In this document: positions 1 through 11,500 of the stretch, one piece after another | Position numbering within the stretch: the first letter of the stretch is position 1 | How the letters are laid out: the number at the start of each line of letters is the position of its first letter | Assembly: GCA_964023275.1 (NCBI GenBank) | Contig: OZ029914.1 | Coordinates: forward strand, 48,810,530 to 48,874,529 | Length of the DNA stretch: 64,000 nt | Source: Norana najaformis | Lineage: Eukaryota > Annelida > Clitellata > Crassiclitellata > Hormogastridae | Direction of reading: 5' to 3' | Program-made: the position numbers and the translations under genes | Notes under the pieces: model-generated | Databases searched by the model: none | Told to the model about the DNA's origin: nothing | What the model saw: the letters and a program-made list of their open reading frames with translations, nothing else

Positions 1-245
1 CCAAGGCACGATTCCTGGATCACGAGCTCGAGGAAGACCCAAGATGAAATGAATTGATAACATCAAGTCCTGGACTAAATTATCGTTCAACCAGTTATTA
101 CAGGCCTTAAATCTTATTATATTGCCAAACACGTGTACGCAATTTTTCTCGGTTATCCTTCTCAATAAACTCGAAACAAAACACTCTGCCATGCAATCAA
201 GTGGACATATAAAAGAGGAGACCATTTTCTTAGCTAACTCCAAGA
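1..245. other. no recognised feature
   Basis: I see no coding frame, repeat or RNA-like structure that I can support in this stretch. Confidence 0.5.
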
Positions 246-476
246 GGTAACCATATGTATAAAGTGCTAACGACTTCATTTTCCTTAGCCTCGGTATATG
301 ACATTTTTCCGCGCCTCTTGATTGTTGGTCAGTGCACTTATTCTATCTGAGTTCGCTTGAGGGCGCAAGTGGAACAGAAATTTAGAAACATCTTTCTACC
401 TTCATTGGGATTTGAACCCCTAATCTCTAGGCTGAAAGGCCAGCAGGCTAACGACTGGACTATCGAGCACCCTTCA
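246..476 (-). repeat. SINE-B copy 1, tRNA-derived SINE
   Basis: Read on the minus strand, the head (about 476 to 395) looks like a tRNA gene: an A-box-like 'tagtccagtcgttagc' is followed by a B-box-like 'ggggttcaaatccc'. The body continues to about 246 and contains 'aacgacttcatttt' (plus-strand reading). The same order of tRNA-like head and 'aacgacttcatttt' body occurs at 39350-39566, also on the minus strand. Two dispersed copies with a shared body show a SINE and not a lone tRNA gene. The anticodon arm does not fold convincingly, so I do not call a functional tRNA. Confidence 0.6.
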
Positions 477-3084
477 AATGGGCACAATCTAAGTGCTTTC
501 GCACACAGCAAAGCTGATATTATAGCTTATCGTTGTTTTCAGCCAAATATTCTACTCGCCATGATATCTCAAATCATTCCACATTATGACAAATGCTGTG
601 CCGGTACAGGTTGGTAACGGCCTCAATTACACGAACTCTCACGAAGACCATCCCAAAAGCAAACCAGACCATCGCCAGTTTCATTCTGGAAAAGTTTTAA
701 AGTAGGTTATACTTTTCAAATGTGTCGTTCAGCACTCCGAGAAATACTTTATGCGTAACTAGAATGTCTTGGCTGAAGTTTGATTTAATAAAATTATCAG
801 TTTTAAAATATTTGGATTAGGCATATCTGTTAAAGTTTGGACAGACTCCAGCAGGACGGTTTATTGTTAAATTGTCAACAGTAGTAAGTGCAATGCAATA
901 TAGCAGTTAGAAATAGAACTACAACTGAAACCTATTGACAGCAAGACAATGGACATTTTCGCCCAATAAAGAACGTGCATAATCAGGAGTTGTATCAAAC
1001 AAAATCGGTGATTGTACTAAAAGAAAAATTTGTTGTGTTCGTCTGCGTCGAAAAAGGACCAGCAGGCGAACACGTTCTTCTTCCAGTACATTGGTAGCGA
1101 GAGGTGCTATTGTTCAGCGGCGGTTTAACATTCTGGAGACTTGGGCCTTCTCTGTAGCATATGAGTCCAGAACCGTGCGACTGATAACGAGACTTACCTT
1201 TTTGAATTACATAAATTAACGAAATATGTGCAACATATTTACAGCAACCTTTGCAAACAACAACTTCAAGAGTCCCTGGTTTGTTTCGATCAATGACTAC
1301 TCGTGGTCAACCCGTTTATGAGATGCACGCGTTATTTAATCTTTCGGCTCTCCAGATGTTGCCCGCTTGATCGTCACTTTGCGAATTCTCTCAATCCATC
1401 TTTACCTGTTTTAACGTCTTTCCTTTCCCGTCACCTTTCACCTCCATCTGTCAATCTTTTCCTCTTCCACATTCCAATCGGAGGGATCCCTGTCTGCTGT
1501 TCATGTTTCCCTTTCTCGGTCGTCCTTTGTCGCTTTTATGACAGGCGTATGCAAATTAGTCATGGCACTATAAATGATAATCCGGCCTAATAAATTAATA
1601 GTATTGTACTGATAAGTTAAGACAAAGGAATATACATGTAGTTAAACTAAACCAAATAACAAAATCTAGACTTGTGTTAAACTTATCTATCCAGCTATTC
1701 ACATTACCGAAGCAGTTTACCAATTTCGCACGTTGCATGCGAATTTGAGCCTTAGACAAGAAGATTAAAGGCTAGTGCTTTGGCAGTAGGTCATCCTACC
1801 AATGACTGCACAAGATTTGATAAAGTATCGATGTATCTTACTGGTGTCAATTTTGAAGTTTCAAAAACGAACTTCACTGGAATAAGTTTCTAGCAATTAT
1901 TAAAACTTCTAAAACCGAACTGATGACCTGTCTTCCAAAGAATTGTGCAGAAAACAGATATCCGTCAGGGTTCTGAAACGACATCTGAACAGTCAACTAC
2001 TCTACTGCAAGAAACCACGTGCGTTCGGATGTTATTAATGCCGTATTGCTAGATTATTTGCGACTAAACAGCAAGCGTAGGCCTTATATTTGAAATTTCA
2101 CTGCCATTGGCTCTTCACTGACAACGCACACATTCTAACGAATAATATCATAACACAGGTATAACTCCTTTGCAACAGACAACTGGTTATGCAATTGCAA
2201 AATCGATGATCCAAATAAAGCGAACGATCATAAAGAAATCAAGCCGTGAAGAGGTCTCCATGTCGACCCATTGTGTTTCAAGTCTATCGGTTTACCGGGT
2301 GTGCGAGTAGGTGACTTTCCAGCTCAGCAGGAGGGCATTGTTCAGAGTATTGATCCGGAGAGCGACCCATAGACCGCTGCAAGTAATGACCGATCCAGAC
2401 ATTAAATGCATGCCTCAGCGATAAAAGGAAACATAAAACCTGCCGAGAAGAGCATAACATCCAGTGGCGATGAGTGACGGGCCCTGACAAGGATGAGGCA
2501 ATTCAAAGGAAGACTGTTTGTTCGGTATTGAGTTTTATTGCGGTTAAACAAATTACTGAATGTTATGGGAACGAGACGTAATGACCAGTAATTGATATGA
2601 AACAAAGAACTAAAGCCTTCTGTACTCAAGAAGACGCGGTCGCATTTCACAAGCGAACACTGCATTTGAAGGCAGGTAGATAGACACGTTGTCATAACAC
2701 GCTAAGCATTAGGTGGTCGCTTAGACGTTTTAGGCCCAGACTTGAATTGGACATGGATCAAACAAATGTCCAAGCGGCGAGCAGCGGAGAGTAATTTTCC
2801 GCCGTTCGAGTAAGTCAGTGAAAACTTTGGGAGCCTAGTACGTGCCAATGGTTTTCTGTTTATCATCGTTATAAGACTGAAGCCTTTTGTCGTTCCTCTA
2901 AAAATCATCTTACATGAACTTTGCGCTATATAAATTTCCTAATGTCTGAAAATTTATATATGCCTTTTGAGAACCTTTCAGTAGCGGTTTCTTTGATTCA
3001 AATATGACATTTGGCACGTTAATCTTTAATTATTATTCTAATTATCATTAACTAAATTATAATTATAATTATTATTCTAATTAC
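477..3084. other. long stretch without a recognised gene
   Basis: Several short open frames exist here (for example 1303-1590 plus and 2402-2695 minus), but none shows a domain, splice-site support or repeat-family similarity that I recognise. No SINE or LINE tail is evident. I regard it as intergenic or old decayed repeat sequence. Confidence 0.45.
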
Positions 3085-3085
3085 A

Positions 3086-3141
<56 letters not shown>

Positions 3142-3158
3142 TACTATTATCATTATTT
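3086..3158. repeat. (ATT)n microsatellite
   Basis: About 17 tandem ATT units, then interrupted ATTACT/ATC units. It lies about 110 bp from a second triplet repeat of complementary composition (AAT, 3266-3391), so the two could form a long imperfect hairpin. Confidence 0.9.
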
Positions 3159-3263
3159 TAACCCGAGGTGGAAATGATTCCCAGGAACTAAAAAATTAAG
3201 TTAGGAGTATAAATCAGGCCTCGTCCCAGTAGTTTTCACAGACGTCTGAAAATAATATTATTA

Positions 3264-3392
<129 letters not shown>

Positions 3393-3400
3393 GCACATTC

Positions 3401-3925
3401 TTGGAGCCAGATTTAAGCGAAGACTGGCAATTCCAGAGAACAAACACCGTGCCTGAAGCCAAGGTTAAAGAAAAGGAGAGAACCTGGAACTGGTCGTCAA
3501 GACCCAGCCGACGGGCCCCAACCGATCCTCTGGGTCAAGGAGCCACACCGCCTGTCGAAGGTCAGCCGGCGGGTCGAGGTCGAGGAGACGTCGACGCTCG
3601 GGTCAGTGAAGCCCACGGCGCAGGCGCCTTCGAAGCAGACGACGACGGCGATGAAGAGGAGGGATTTGGTGGTGCTGGATGTTCGTCCGATCCACACCGT
3701 CGAAACTGTCCAGACTACATTAACGTTGCGAACGTGCTTCCTGGTAGAAATGCAGATCGCTCTCTCGCAGTTATGAAAAAAGCTAGCTCTTTTCCTGTCA
3801 CTGGAAAAGATGGCTACGATGAAAGCGATGATGACGATAGTTACGTAACTCCAAAGGCGTTAAAGCCTCCGATGTTCTCAGATGACATTCGACCTCCCAG
3901 CATTCACCAGCCTTCGAGTCATTAA
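3401..3925 (+). CDS. candidate terminal exon: acidic, tyrosine-containing tail
   Basis: An open frame of about 174 codons begins right after the TAA microsatellite and ends at TAA 3923-3925. It has no usual ATG start, and would be entered by splicing (there are 'ccag' acceptor-like sites at 3407-3410 and further in). The middle (3480-3740) is clearly GC-richer than its surroundings. The predicted peptide is Arg/Pro/Gly-rich, then has an acidic DDDGDEEE run, a 'DYINV' motif (a Y-x-N pattern of the kind Grb2-type SH2 domains bind), a second acidic run 'DESDDDDSY', and 'YVTP'. This composition suits the cytoplasmic tail of a membrane receptor. Since Ig receptor genes populate the window, I infer it may be the tail of a further, otherwise missing member. 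No upstream exon was recognised, and the frame could be a chance product of GC-rich sequence. Confidence 0.35.
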   Translation: MEPDLSEDWQFQRTNTVPEAKVKEKERTWNWSSRPSRRAPTDPLGQGATPPVEGQPAGRGRGDVDARVSEAHGAGAFEADDDGDEEEGFGGAGCSSDPHRRNCPDYINVANVLPGRNADRSLAVMKKASSFPVTGKDGYDESDDDDSYVTPKALKPPMFSDDIRPPSIHQPSSH

Positions 3926-4877
3926 CTTAAATGTCTTTGGAACTGTTGGGCAACCGACAGGACGGAGAGACATCGAAAGCCATTCTGACTCCAACAAATG
4001 AAACACTTTTTATACTGGCTCAGATTGCGTTTCGTGGCACAATAATAATTAATTAACAATAATAATAATAATATTAATAATTATAATATTAATAAAAGTT
4101 TAATTATTAAAAAAATAATAATAATAGTAATAGTAATAATAATTATTATAATAATTACAAAATAAAGCGAATGTAAGAAATGATGAGTTCTTGCCTAAGC
4201 TTCATGCCATCAGATTCCAAAATTCGTTCTTACTTTGATGTGTAATTTTCTTTGTTTCCCTTGGATTTCCGGCTATCTCACCACACTCGGAATTAAACTA
4301 AGATGTTCAGCATATGAAGTTCGGCAGTTAATAAACTAAGGGAGTTTGCATTATTAAGCACAGCTAGAAAACCGAACACAATAAATGACAGTTTACTGCA
4401 GACTGACTCTAGCCGTTGTATCACTCTTATTTTCATATAATTTTACCAAAATGCAAAGTAAAACAGTGTGTCCTGCCTAGCTTCCCGGACAATGCTTTCA
4501 CATTTCACACCAACGCTGTCATGTCAGAAGAAACAAAAACGGGAATATAAATTATATGTTATAGGACACTTAGGAGGCCTTGTTTTGACAAAAGCAAACT
4601 CATAAAGACTCTACTCAGTTTAAGCCACTTTTCTGGAAACACCGGCTACCAATTTGTAATTTCAGCCGAAAAATATTACTAAGCATGGCTGTAGAGAGTC
4701 GTCCTCTTTAATCCGCATTTGCTTTGTAATTCTGTACATACTTACTTGACTAGTTTTATCTCTGACTAGTTATCATAATTGGTTAGAAATTATTTAAGAA
4801 TAATTAGTTTTAGTATTAGCTTAAGCCGTCGAGCAATAATATAAGTAAATAGTTAAATGGTGAAGGCCAGTTGAGCT
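3926..4877. other. AT-rich stretch without a gene
   Basis: Between about 4041 and 4165 the sequence is a degenerate AAT/AATT repeat. The rest shows no recognisable gene or repeat family. It ends at the left target-site duplication of the RTE-like LINE (4878-4888). Confidence 0.5.
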
Positions 4878-7800
4878 AATTTATGAATCATCATCATCAT
4901 GATCCATGGACCAAGAGCCTGTAGGTGTCCACTGCATGCATTATCACTTGTCTCCACAGATCCCGATCTTGTGCTGTTCTTATCAAGGCGTGCAAGTCTT
5001 GCTTACACCAATCCCTTATATAATCTGTCCACTCCCTATTAGGTCTTCCTCGTCTCCCATTTCCGTCCATGATTCCCATCATCACGCTTTTTATTTTTCT
5101 ACTGTCATCCATCCTGCATGTATGTCCAAACAAGCGTAATTTCCTTCTCATGATTACTTGTATTAGATCTTTTATGCTCAGTCTTCTTCGGACCTCCATT
5201 TTGTTACCTTCATTGTCCAATTCAGATGTAATATTCGTCTATAACAGTACATTTCAAATGCGAATATCTTATCTTTATCCGTCTTTTTGATTGTCCATGC
5301 CTCACATGCATACAGAGCTGTGCTAAACACACATGTTTTCAAGACGTTTAGTTTGGTCTTGTGACTGATTTTCCTGCTTTTCCAGATGTTATTTAACCCT
5401 TCCATAACTCCCTTTGCCTTCACTATTCTTGCCTTGATGTCTTTTGCGCAATCATTATTCCATGTCATGAGACTCCATAAGTACACTAACTCCTTTACAT
5501 TTTCAATCACCTCATCTTGCACTTTAATTTCCATGTCTATTGTCTCCTTGCCAAATACCATTGTTTTTGTTTTATCCACATTTATTTTTAGTCCAGCACG
5601 TTCGGCAAGCAGGTTCAGTCCACATACATTTTCCTGCAGCCTGTCACAGCTGTTCTCCAACAGGTCAATGTCATCTGCAAATCATAGGTTATTAATGAGT
5701 TCTCCCTGCACTGAGATTCCACTTCCATTATCTTGTATGTCCTGCATGACTCTTTCCAAGTAAGTGATAAATATACTAGGTGAAATTGGATCACCCTGCC
5801 TTGTCCCTATTGTGGTTGCAAACCATCTTCCTAGTTCCCGTCCCACTTTCACTGCAGATTTTTTATCTCTCTCCAATGTTCTGTAGAATCTGTATCTTTC
5901 TGACGCCTACTCCATATGATTTCATATGATTTCAGTATTGCCCATGTAACATCATGCTTGATGGAGTCGAATGCCTTTTGGAAGTCCACAAACAGTTGTA
6001 TACAAGCCTGTTTTTTGTTTGGCTTTTCGGCAATCAATCGTAACATCAAAATTTGTTGGACTGTACTTCTATCCTTTCTAAACCCTGCTTGTTCATCTGA
6101 CATATGTTCTTCAGTTTTTGCCTTCAAACGTCTCAACAAGATTGTCATAAGCACTTTCCCCATATGGTTTATTAGTGCATTAGTTCTATAATTCTTACAC
6201 AATGTTAGGTCTCCTTTCTTTGGTATTGTTACAATATTGACTTTGTCCATTCCTCCGGTATTCTTCCTTCTTGCCACACCTGCTTACATATATTGTGAAT
6301 TTCTTGTATCAAATCCTGCTCTCCAGCTTTTATCAATTCTCCTGTTATTCCATCTGTTCCAGGGCTTTTATTGTTCTTCAGGCGGTTAACCGCCCATTCT
6401 AACTCTTCATATAGGATGTTATCATTCCCATCATCTTCAGCTGGTGGAGTCATACCTTGTAATTCTTCAATTAGCTCTTTGTTCTTTTGCTCCTTCACAC
6501 TGTATAGCTCGCTGCAGTACTCCGTCCATCGTTCTCTAATCTTTTCTTTGTCCATCAGAATATTTCCCTGTTTGTCCCTAATTGCTGTCTGTTTTGGTTG
6601 CCACTTTCCGTTTGTACTTTTTATCAGCTTGAACACTTCCCTTGTTTTATATTCCCCTGCATATTGTTCAATGTCACCACACTGTTTCTCCAACCAGTTC
6701 TTCTTGTCCCTCCTGGCTGATGACCTCACTATGTTACACAGTTTTCTGTACTCCAGTGTTGCATGTTCTGATTCCTTTGCCTTAATCTCATCTTCCTTTT
6801 TTCTTTTGCTAATTCTAGTGTTCGTTCACTTATCCATTTCTTCTTTGGTTGTTCTGCTAAAGGAATGACTGCTTCCACTGACTGCTCTTTGATCGCGCTG
6901 AGCACGGCCACCTTCCTTTCCATATCAAATTGTTCCATATCTGCGTCTTTAATTCTCTGTGCTATGTCATCTTCATATTGAGCCCGTACCTCCACATTGT
7001 CAAGAACTTGAATGTTTCTCTTCTTTACATATTGCTTGCAGGATATGCGTCTCAGCTTTAGCTTCAAATTGCAGAGCGCCAGGTTGTGGTCAGACGATAT
7101 GTCCGCTCCTCGGAATGTTCTGCACAGCTTTACTGATGTTTGCCATCTTCTGTCAATCAGCACTAAGTCTATCACGTTGGTGTGTTTTCCATCTGGCGAT
7201 GTCCATGTATACTTCCTGCAGTCCTTTTGTTTGAATTTGGTGTTGCAAATTATCATTTCATGTTTAGCAGCAAATTCCAGCAGTTTCTCTCCTCTCTCAT
7301 TCCTTGTTCCATACCCATATTTCGGCCTTTCTGGGTTCTCAAACTGTGTTGTCCTTACCAATCTTTGCATTCCAAACTCCAGATATGATCTTGATGTCTT
7401 TCCTTGGCAAGTCATTCAGGGTGTTCTCCAGGTTCTCATAAAACTCTTCAATATCTTCCTCTGTGCTGTCTGCTGTTGGTGCATATATCTGAATGATTGA
7501 TATGTTCAGAGGTTGTCCACTGAATCTAGCTGCAATCAACCTGGAGTTTACTGGCTTATACCCTAGTAATGCTGCCCTAGCTCTCGAGTTCAGTAGAAAT
7601 CCCACACCTCTCTGGTGTTCATGTTCCTCCCCTGACCAGATCACTTCTCCGCTGTTTAACTCCTAAGTCTCTGTCCATCGCATTTCCGACATACCCAGAA
7701 TGTCCCATCGATATGTTTCCATTTCCTTCCTCAGCAGCTCCAACTGTCCCGCAGCCCACAATGTCCTCACATTCCACGTTCCAACCGTAAGTTCATGCTT

Positions 7801-8257
7801 CACAAATCTCAGTTTCTGTTGATCTCTCCATTCTCCGGTAGCCAATTTTTCGACCCAACCCCGGTCAATCGGTTGGGGACGCGGACCTTGTTTGCCCGGG
7901 CGACGTCCGAGCCGGGATCCTCTATCTATGACTGTCATTGCATTGGATTTCCTTCGTCTGTTTCCTTTACGAACGGAGTATCTGCACCCATCCGTTCGAC
8001 CCTTGCACTTCTCTATGAAATGAGCTCCAGGCTTGGGACTGGCTCTGATATCCTTGTGGCACCAGAGGCGGCGGTGCCGCCCACGTTAGCCAGCTGTTTC
8101 AGGGTTCCTGCTGAGCCTGTCCACCTCGCGAAGCGACCTAGGTGGTACCTCGGCCAAGACCTTCACCACTGATGCAGCAGGCATTCCCCTACTTGGCTGA
8201 TTTCACCCTCTCACCACGTTGAGGTGTGAGTCGGACTTTGAGGGGGAATTTATGAAT
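4878..8257 (-). mobile_element. full-length RTE-like non-LTR retrotransposon with target-site duplication
   Basis: The element occupies 4889-8246 on the minus strand and is bounded by a perfect 11-bp direct repeat 'aatttatgaat' at 4878-4888 and 8247-8257, which I read as the target-site duplication. The 5' end (high coordinates) begins 'ccccctcaaagtccgactca', followed by about 300 bp of untranslated leader. The 3' end finishes in ATG repeats ('catgatgatgatgatt'), consistent with the short 3' tandem repeats of RTE-clade LINEs. One ORF encoding an APE-type endonuclease followed by reverse transcriptase fills the element. Its length of about 3.36 kb suits an RTE element. The clade call rests on ORF order, size and motif style, and other compact APE-type clades are possible. 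Confidence 0.9.
4897..7938 (-). pseudogene. RTE-like endonuclease/reverse transcriptase ORF, inactivated
   Basis: Reading from 7938 downward, the endonuclease begins with 'TVGTWNVRTL' and 'WDILGMSEMRW', then 'QIYAPTA', and ends with the diagnostic 'SDHNLALC'. The reverse transcriptase follows: 'KSPGTDGITGELIKAG', 'VDFQKAFDSI', 'GTRQGDPISPSIF' and a catalytic 'FADDIDLL' box near 5660-5680. The C-terminal 'RRKLRLFGHTCRMDDSR' with 'GRRGRPNREWTDYI' is typical of this LINE group. The frame is broken: stops near 7660 and 6728, frame changes near 7340-7415, 6229-6277 and 5849-5876, and a TGA immediately before the FADD box (5682-5684). All catalytic motifs are still legible, so the insertion is old but not ancient. 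It would have acted by target-primed reverse transcription. Confidence 0.92.
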
Positions 8258-9627
8258 ATTAAGTAGATTTTACTGGGGTTTGCTGTGTATTGACAGTTTT
8301 AACCATGACAAGGCGAATTTGAACGACAGCCATAACTCACCAAACGATCGGTCCAACCGTTGAAACTGCAACGCCGAGCAGGATAGTAAAGAATTTGAAC
8401 ATTCTGACATCATCAGCAGACGATCTTCTGCAAAGGATGTAATCGTGAAAACGGTTGAAATTCGGGAGTCTTACGAAAGGTAGCAGACGCGATGGTCGTT
8501 GTGGACGCCTCGCAATTCTCAAGTTGGAGTCTATTCGGTCGATTTGATGGTACTAAGTCGCCGTTTAAGACTTGTAGAATAGAAGTCTTAGCTTCAAGGA
8601 GCAGTCTTAAAGACTTACCTTTCGAAGTGTGTCGAATTTGATGCTGAAATCGGACGATGTAGATTTGTCGCGAGTGATAGCTAATCGAAGGAATTTAGAG
8701 CGTCGTATTCGAACGCGTCTTTGTTAGTGAAACTTTGGACTAACTCATCATCGAGTTAGGTCGTCAAATTAAGGAACTTTCAATCAACAATCGTCGAAAG
8801 AACAGCGACTGCTTGTATACCAAGTAGTAATCCAGCGTGGTATAGAGGAATCGCCGTATTGCCTCTTTATGTTGAAGGACTCTGGGAAAATAGCACTGCC
8901 ACATGAAAGATGGAAATGGATCCATACTTCTGCCGAAGGATTTTGGAGAATCTGACATGGAGGAGCTTATCTTGGGGAAGTTAAATTATATATTACCTTT
9001 AGCATAGATAATTGCTGGCCTTCTAAGTAAGGTAATTAGATTCTTTCATTGAATAAATGTATATGCACTGTTGGATATATTACATGGTTTTATCTTTAAT
9101 AAAACTTTTGAAATAGACATTTAACTAGCCATGAACTATTTATAAACTGAAGATAACAGTCAATACTTGAGTAAGATCAACTACAACACATGATCAATGT
9201 CTGTATCACGTAGCGGGCTCTAGTAATTAATTATATAGAGCTCCCTAAACATCTAATACAAAATAGTAAGCAATCCACACAGATAAAGAGATAATAAGTT
9301 AAAATGGAAAGTAACCGCTACAATCATGCAAGCGCTATCAGCCAATTTATAATCTATGTTTTGCACGAGAAAAAGATGAATGTTGCATGCGGTTACACCT
9401 TAAATAGTGAACGCTATATTTCAAAAAATATTCCACTCAGTCTGCATATGTAATGCACGCACCTGATTGTAATTTGTCTGGCAGACTCTATACATGTAAA
9501 ACATGATTGTACACAGATGGAGCAAGTTAGACAGTTTGCTTTCCCGTTCAGCAGATGGCACTAGTAACAAACTCCGCCATGCCGATCGCGTAACGACGCA
9601 AGCTTGTGGTATCAACCCTGCTCATTT
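8258..9627. other. no recognised gene
   Basis: Short open frames only, with no splice-supported exon, LINE motif or tandem repeat that I can identify. Confidence 0.45.
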
Positions 9628-9834
9628 TGCAACGAATTTATCGGGTGACGCTCCTTCAGCACAGCTGCCAGTTTGAATGGGCGCCACGCCATTTAAGGTC
9701 CTTGTGTACGGACCGTGCTAGCCCGAGACTCAAGTCTCTGAAATAAGTCACGATCGGGACGCGAACCGGGGATCCTGACGCACAGAAGCGCTTTGACGTA
9801 CGCATTAACCAATATACATAGCTAACAAAGCCAG
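9628..9834 (-). repeat. SINE-A copy 1, tRNA-derived SINE
   Basis: On the minus strand it starts 'ctggctttgttagctatgta', with an A box around 'tagct...ttggttaatgcg' and a B box 'ccggttcgcgtccc'. A body with 'ccatttaaggtccttgtgta' (plus reading) and 'gaatgggcgccacgcca' follows. The same structure occurs on the plus strand at 19673-19925 and 50215-50466, which establishes a dispersed family. The head resembles a tRNA but shows no clean cloverleaf in any copy. Confidence 0.8.
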
Positions 9835-11384
9835 TACAACAGCGCTATTCTAAGTTTAACTCGTTAGAGGGCGAGCTTTAGAAGTGTTTATATTTTAAAT
9901 CTTTTTGAATAACTACCATTGATGTCATCAGAAACATGCAAAAATCGGAACAAATTATAGCTGTGTTTGTTGGTACTAGTGATGAATGACTACTTGTTTT
10001 AAAGGCGATTTTTGTATACCGATTAGATTGGTGTTTGTGCTATGTTAATACTAATTTGTCGACGATAATCGTATAGCCATGCATTTGTCTGAAGTTATCT
10101 TCAGAATTTAGAAGATATTCTTCCGATTATGGAAGCGTTCAAAAACAAAGCTCCATTATTATAGAGTTCTATAGGCTTTGATTTTACTAAACTAAACTAA
10201 ACTAAACATGAGTTGAGAGCCTTTGAGGGGGCTGGTAGGATATTATAGTAAATATATACCCAATTTTGTTTCTATTTCTGTCCAGTTTACGGATCTTACC
10301 CAAAAAAGGTCCTCCCACTAAACTAATGTGGGAAGAGGCACAGGAGAAAGATTTTACGGACCTGGAAAATTATGTTTCGCATCCATAATTATTCAAATTG
10401 CCCGATTTTGGGAAGAAGTTTCTCCTGCGAACAGACGCGTCCACTGTTGGGATTAGAGTGGCCTTGCTACAATAAAAGCTAAGATAGATGGAAGTATTAT
10501 GTGGCCCATGCCAACCGGAAGTCGATGCCCAGGGAACTTGATACGCTACCAAACAGCAGGAGTGCCTAGCGTTTGACCAACGACCGCCCGTCCGCCGACG
10601 TTTCCGGCCGGCCACGACCGCCAGTCCGCTTAGAAAATTGAAGTCGCTTGCACTTCATGCTCATGTCTACCATTAGGAGCTAGTTTAAGCGATTGCTTCT
10701 CTGTAGCTGGCCCACGCTTTGCCACTGGTGCAAACTACGTCTTTTTTATACTAAGCATTTCAAACCTGAATAAAGTATTTTGGATACCATAAACTTGGAT
10801 AACATTTTGAGTCAAGAGCATCGATATTCTCGAATGTTCTTGTTTTTTTGTCCTTGCGCTTGTCCTTGTAGGTAGATTTTCAAGAAGAGATGAAAATTCT
10901 TCAGATGCACCTTCTTCTTCTCCAGTTCCCTCACAGCTCAATAAGAATGAAAAGTTCATCCGCAGGCGAATGGTGTTCGAATAGCTACAGAAGTCCTAAT
11001 TGACCGGCTGTCCCAAACACATAGAACCAAACCATCTAGTATATTGCAAACCATTGTAATCTAGATCGTCTGTAGACATTTATTTATTTATGTATTCATT
11101 TATGTATTTGTTTGTTTATTTATTTAACTGAATCGCACTCTGACCCCTTTGGAGGTTGCAATGAATCGATCCCAATTCCTTTACGAATCCACTAAACTCT
11201 TGGAATTTAATTTATTTTCTGTACGATTTAGCCTACTCAGAACAGCCAGCTGGTTATTTCAATCAACTATCATGTCATTCCCCAGGTGGCGATATGGTCC
11301 ATTGTCGTCCTGGCTGCACGCTGCTTCCTCTAACTAGACCCATGCTCCAGGGTGTAAGTCTATGTCTTCGACTCTTACCGAGAT
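9835..11384. other. no recognised gene; minor simple repeats
   Basis: Contains a short (ACTAA)n run at about 10186-10206 and a TTTA-rich stretch at about 11078-11128, of the kind left by LINE tails. A minus-strand open frame at 10735-10959 (acidic, then Arg/Lys-rich) might be a coding fragment, but I found no splice or homology support. Confidence 0.4.
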
Positions 11385-11500
11385 CGTATCACAGGTGCTC
11401 TTCTTTCTCAATATTGGCTTCCTGTACGTGAATATATCCCCTTCAAGCTGGCAATCCTCATGTACAAAACATATGCAAATCATGTGTTGTCCTACTCGTC
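11385..11500 (+). mobile_element. LINE reverse-transcriptase relic
   Basis: The plus-strand reading 'LSQYWLPVREYIPFKLAIL' followed by 'MYKTY' matches the standard CR1/L2-type thumb motif LHWLPVxxRIxFKLxxLxYK. Only about 35 codons are legible and the flanks are unrecognisable, so this is a short decayed fragment. Confidence 0.65.

Noticed and set aside
395-476. Possible minus-strand tRNA gene
   Set aside because: Same reasoning: the head is part of a repeated SINE-B unit and the anticodon stem is not convincing.
6371-6868. Plus-strand open frames within the RTE-like element
   Set aside because: They are antisense shadows of the reverse-transcriptase ORF.
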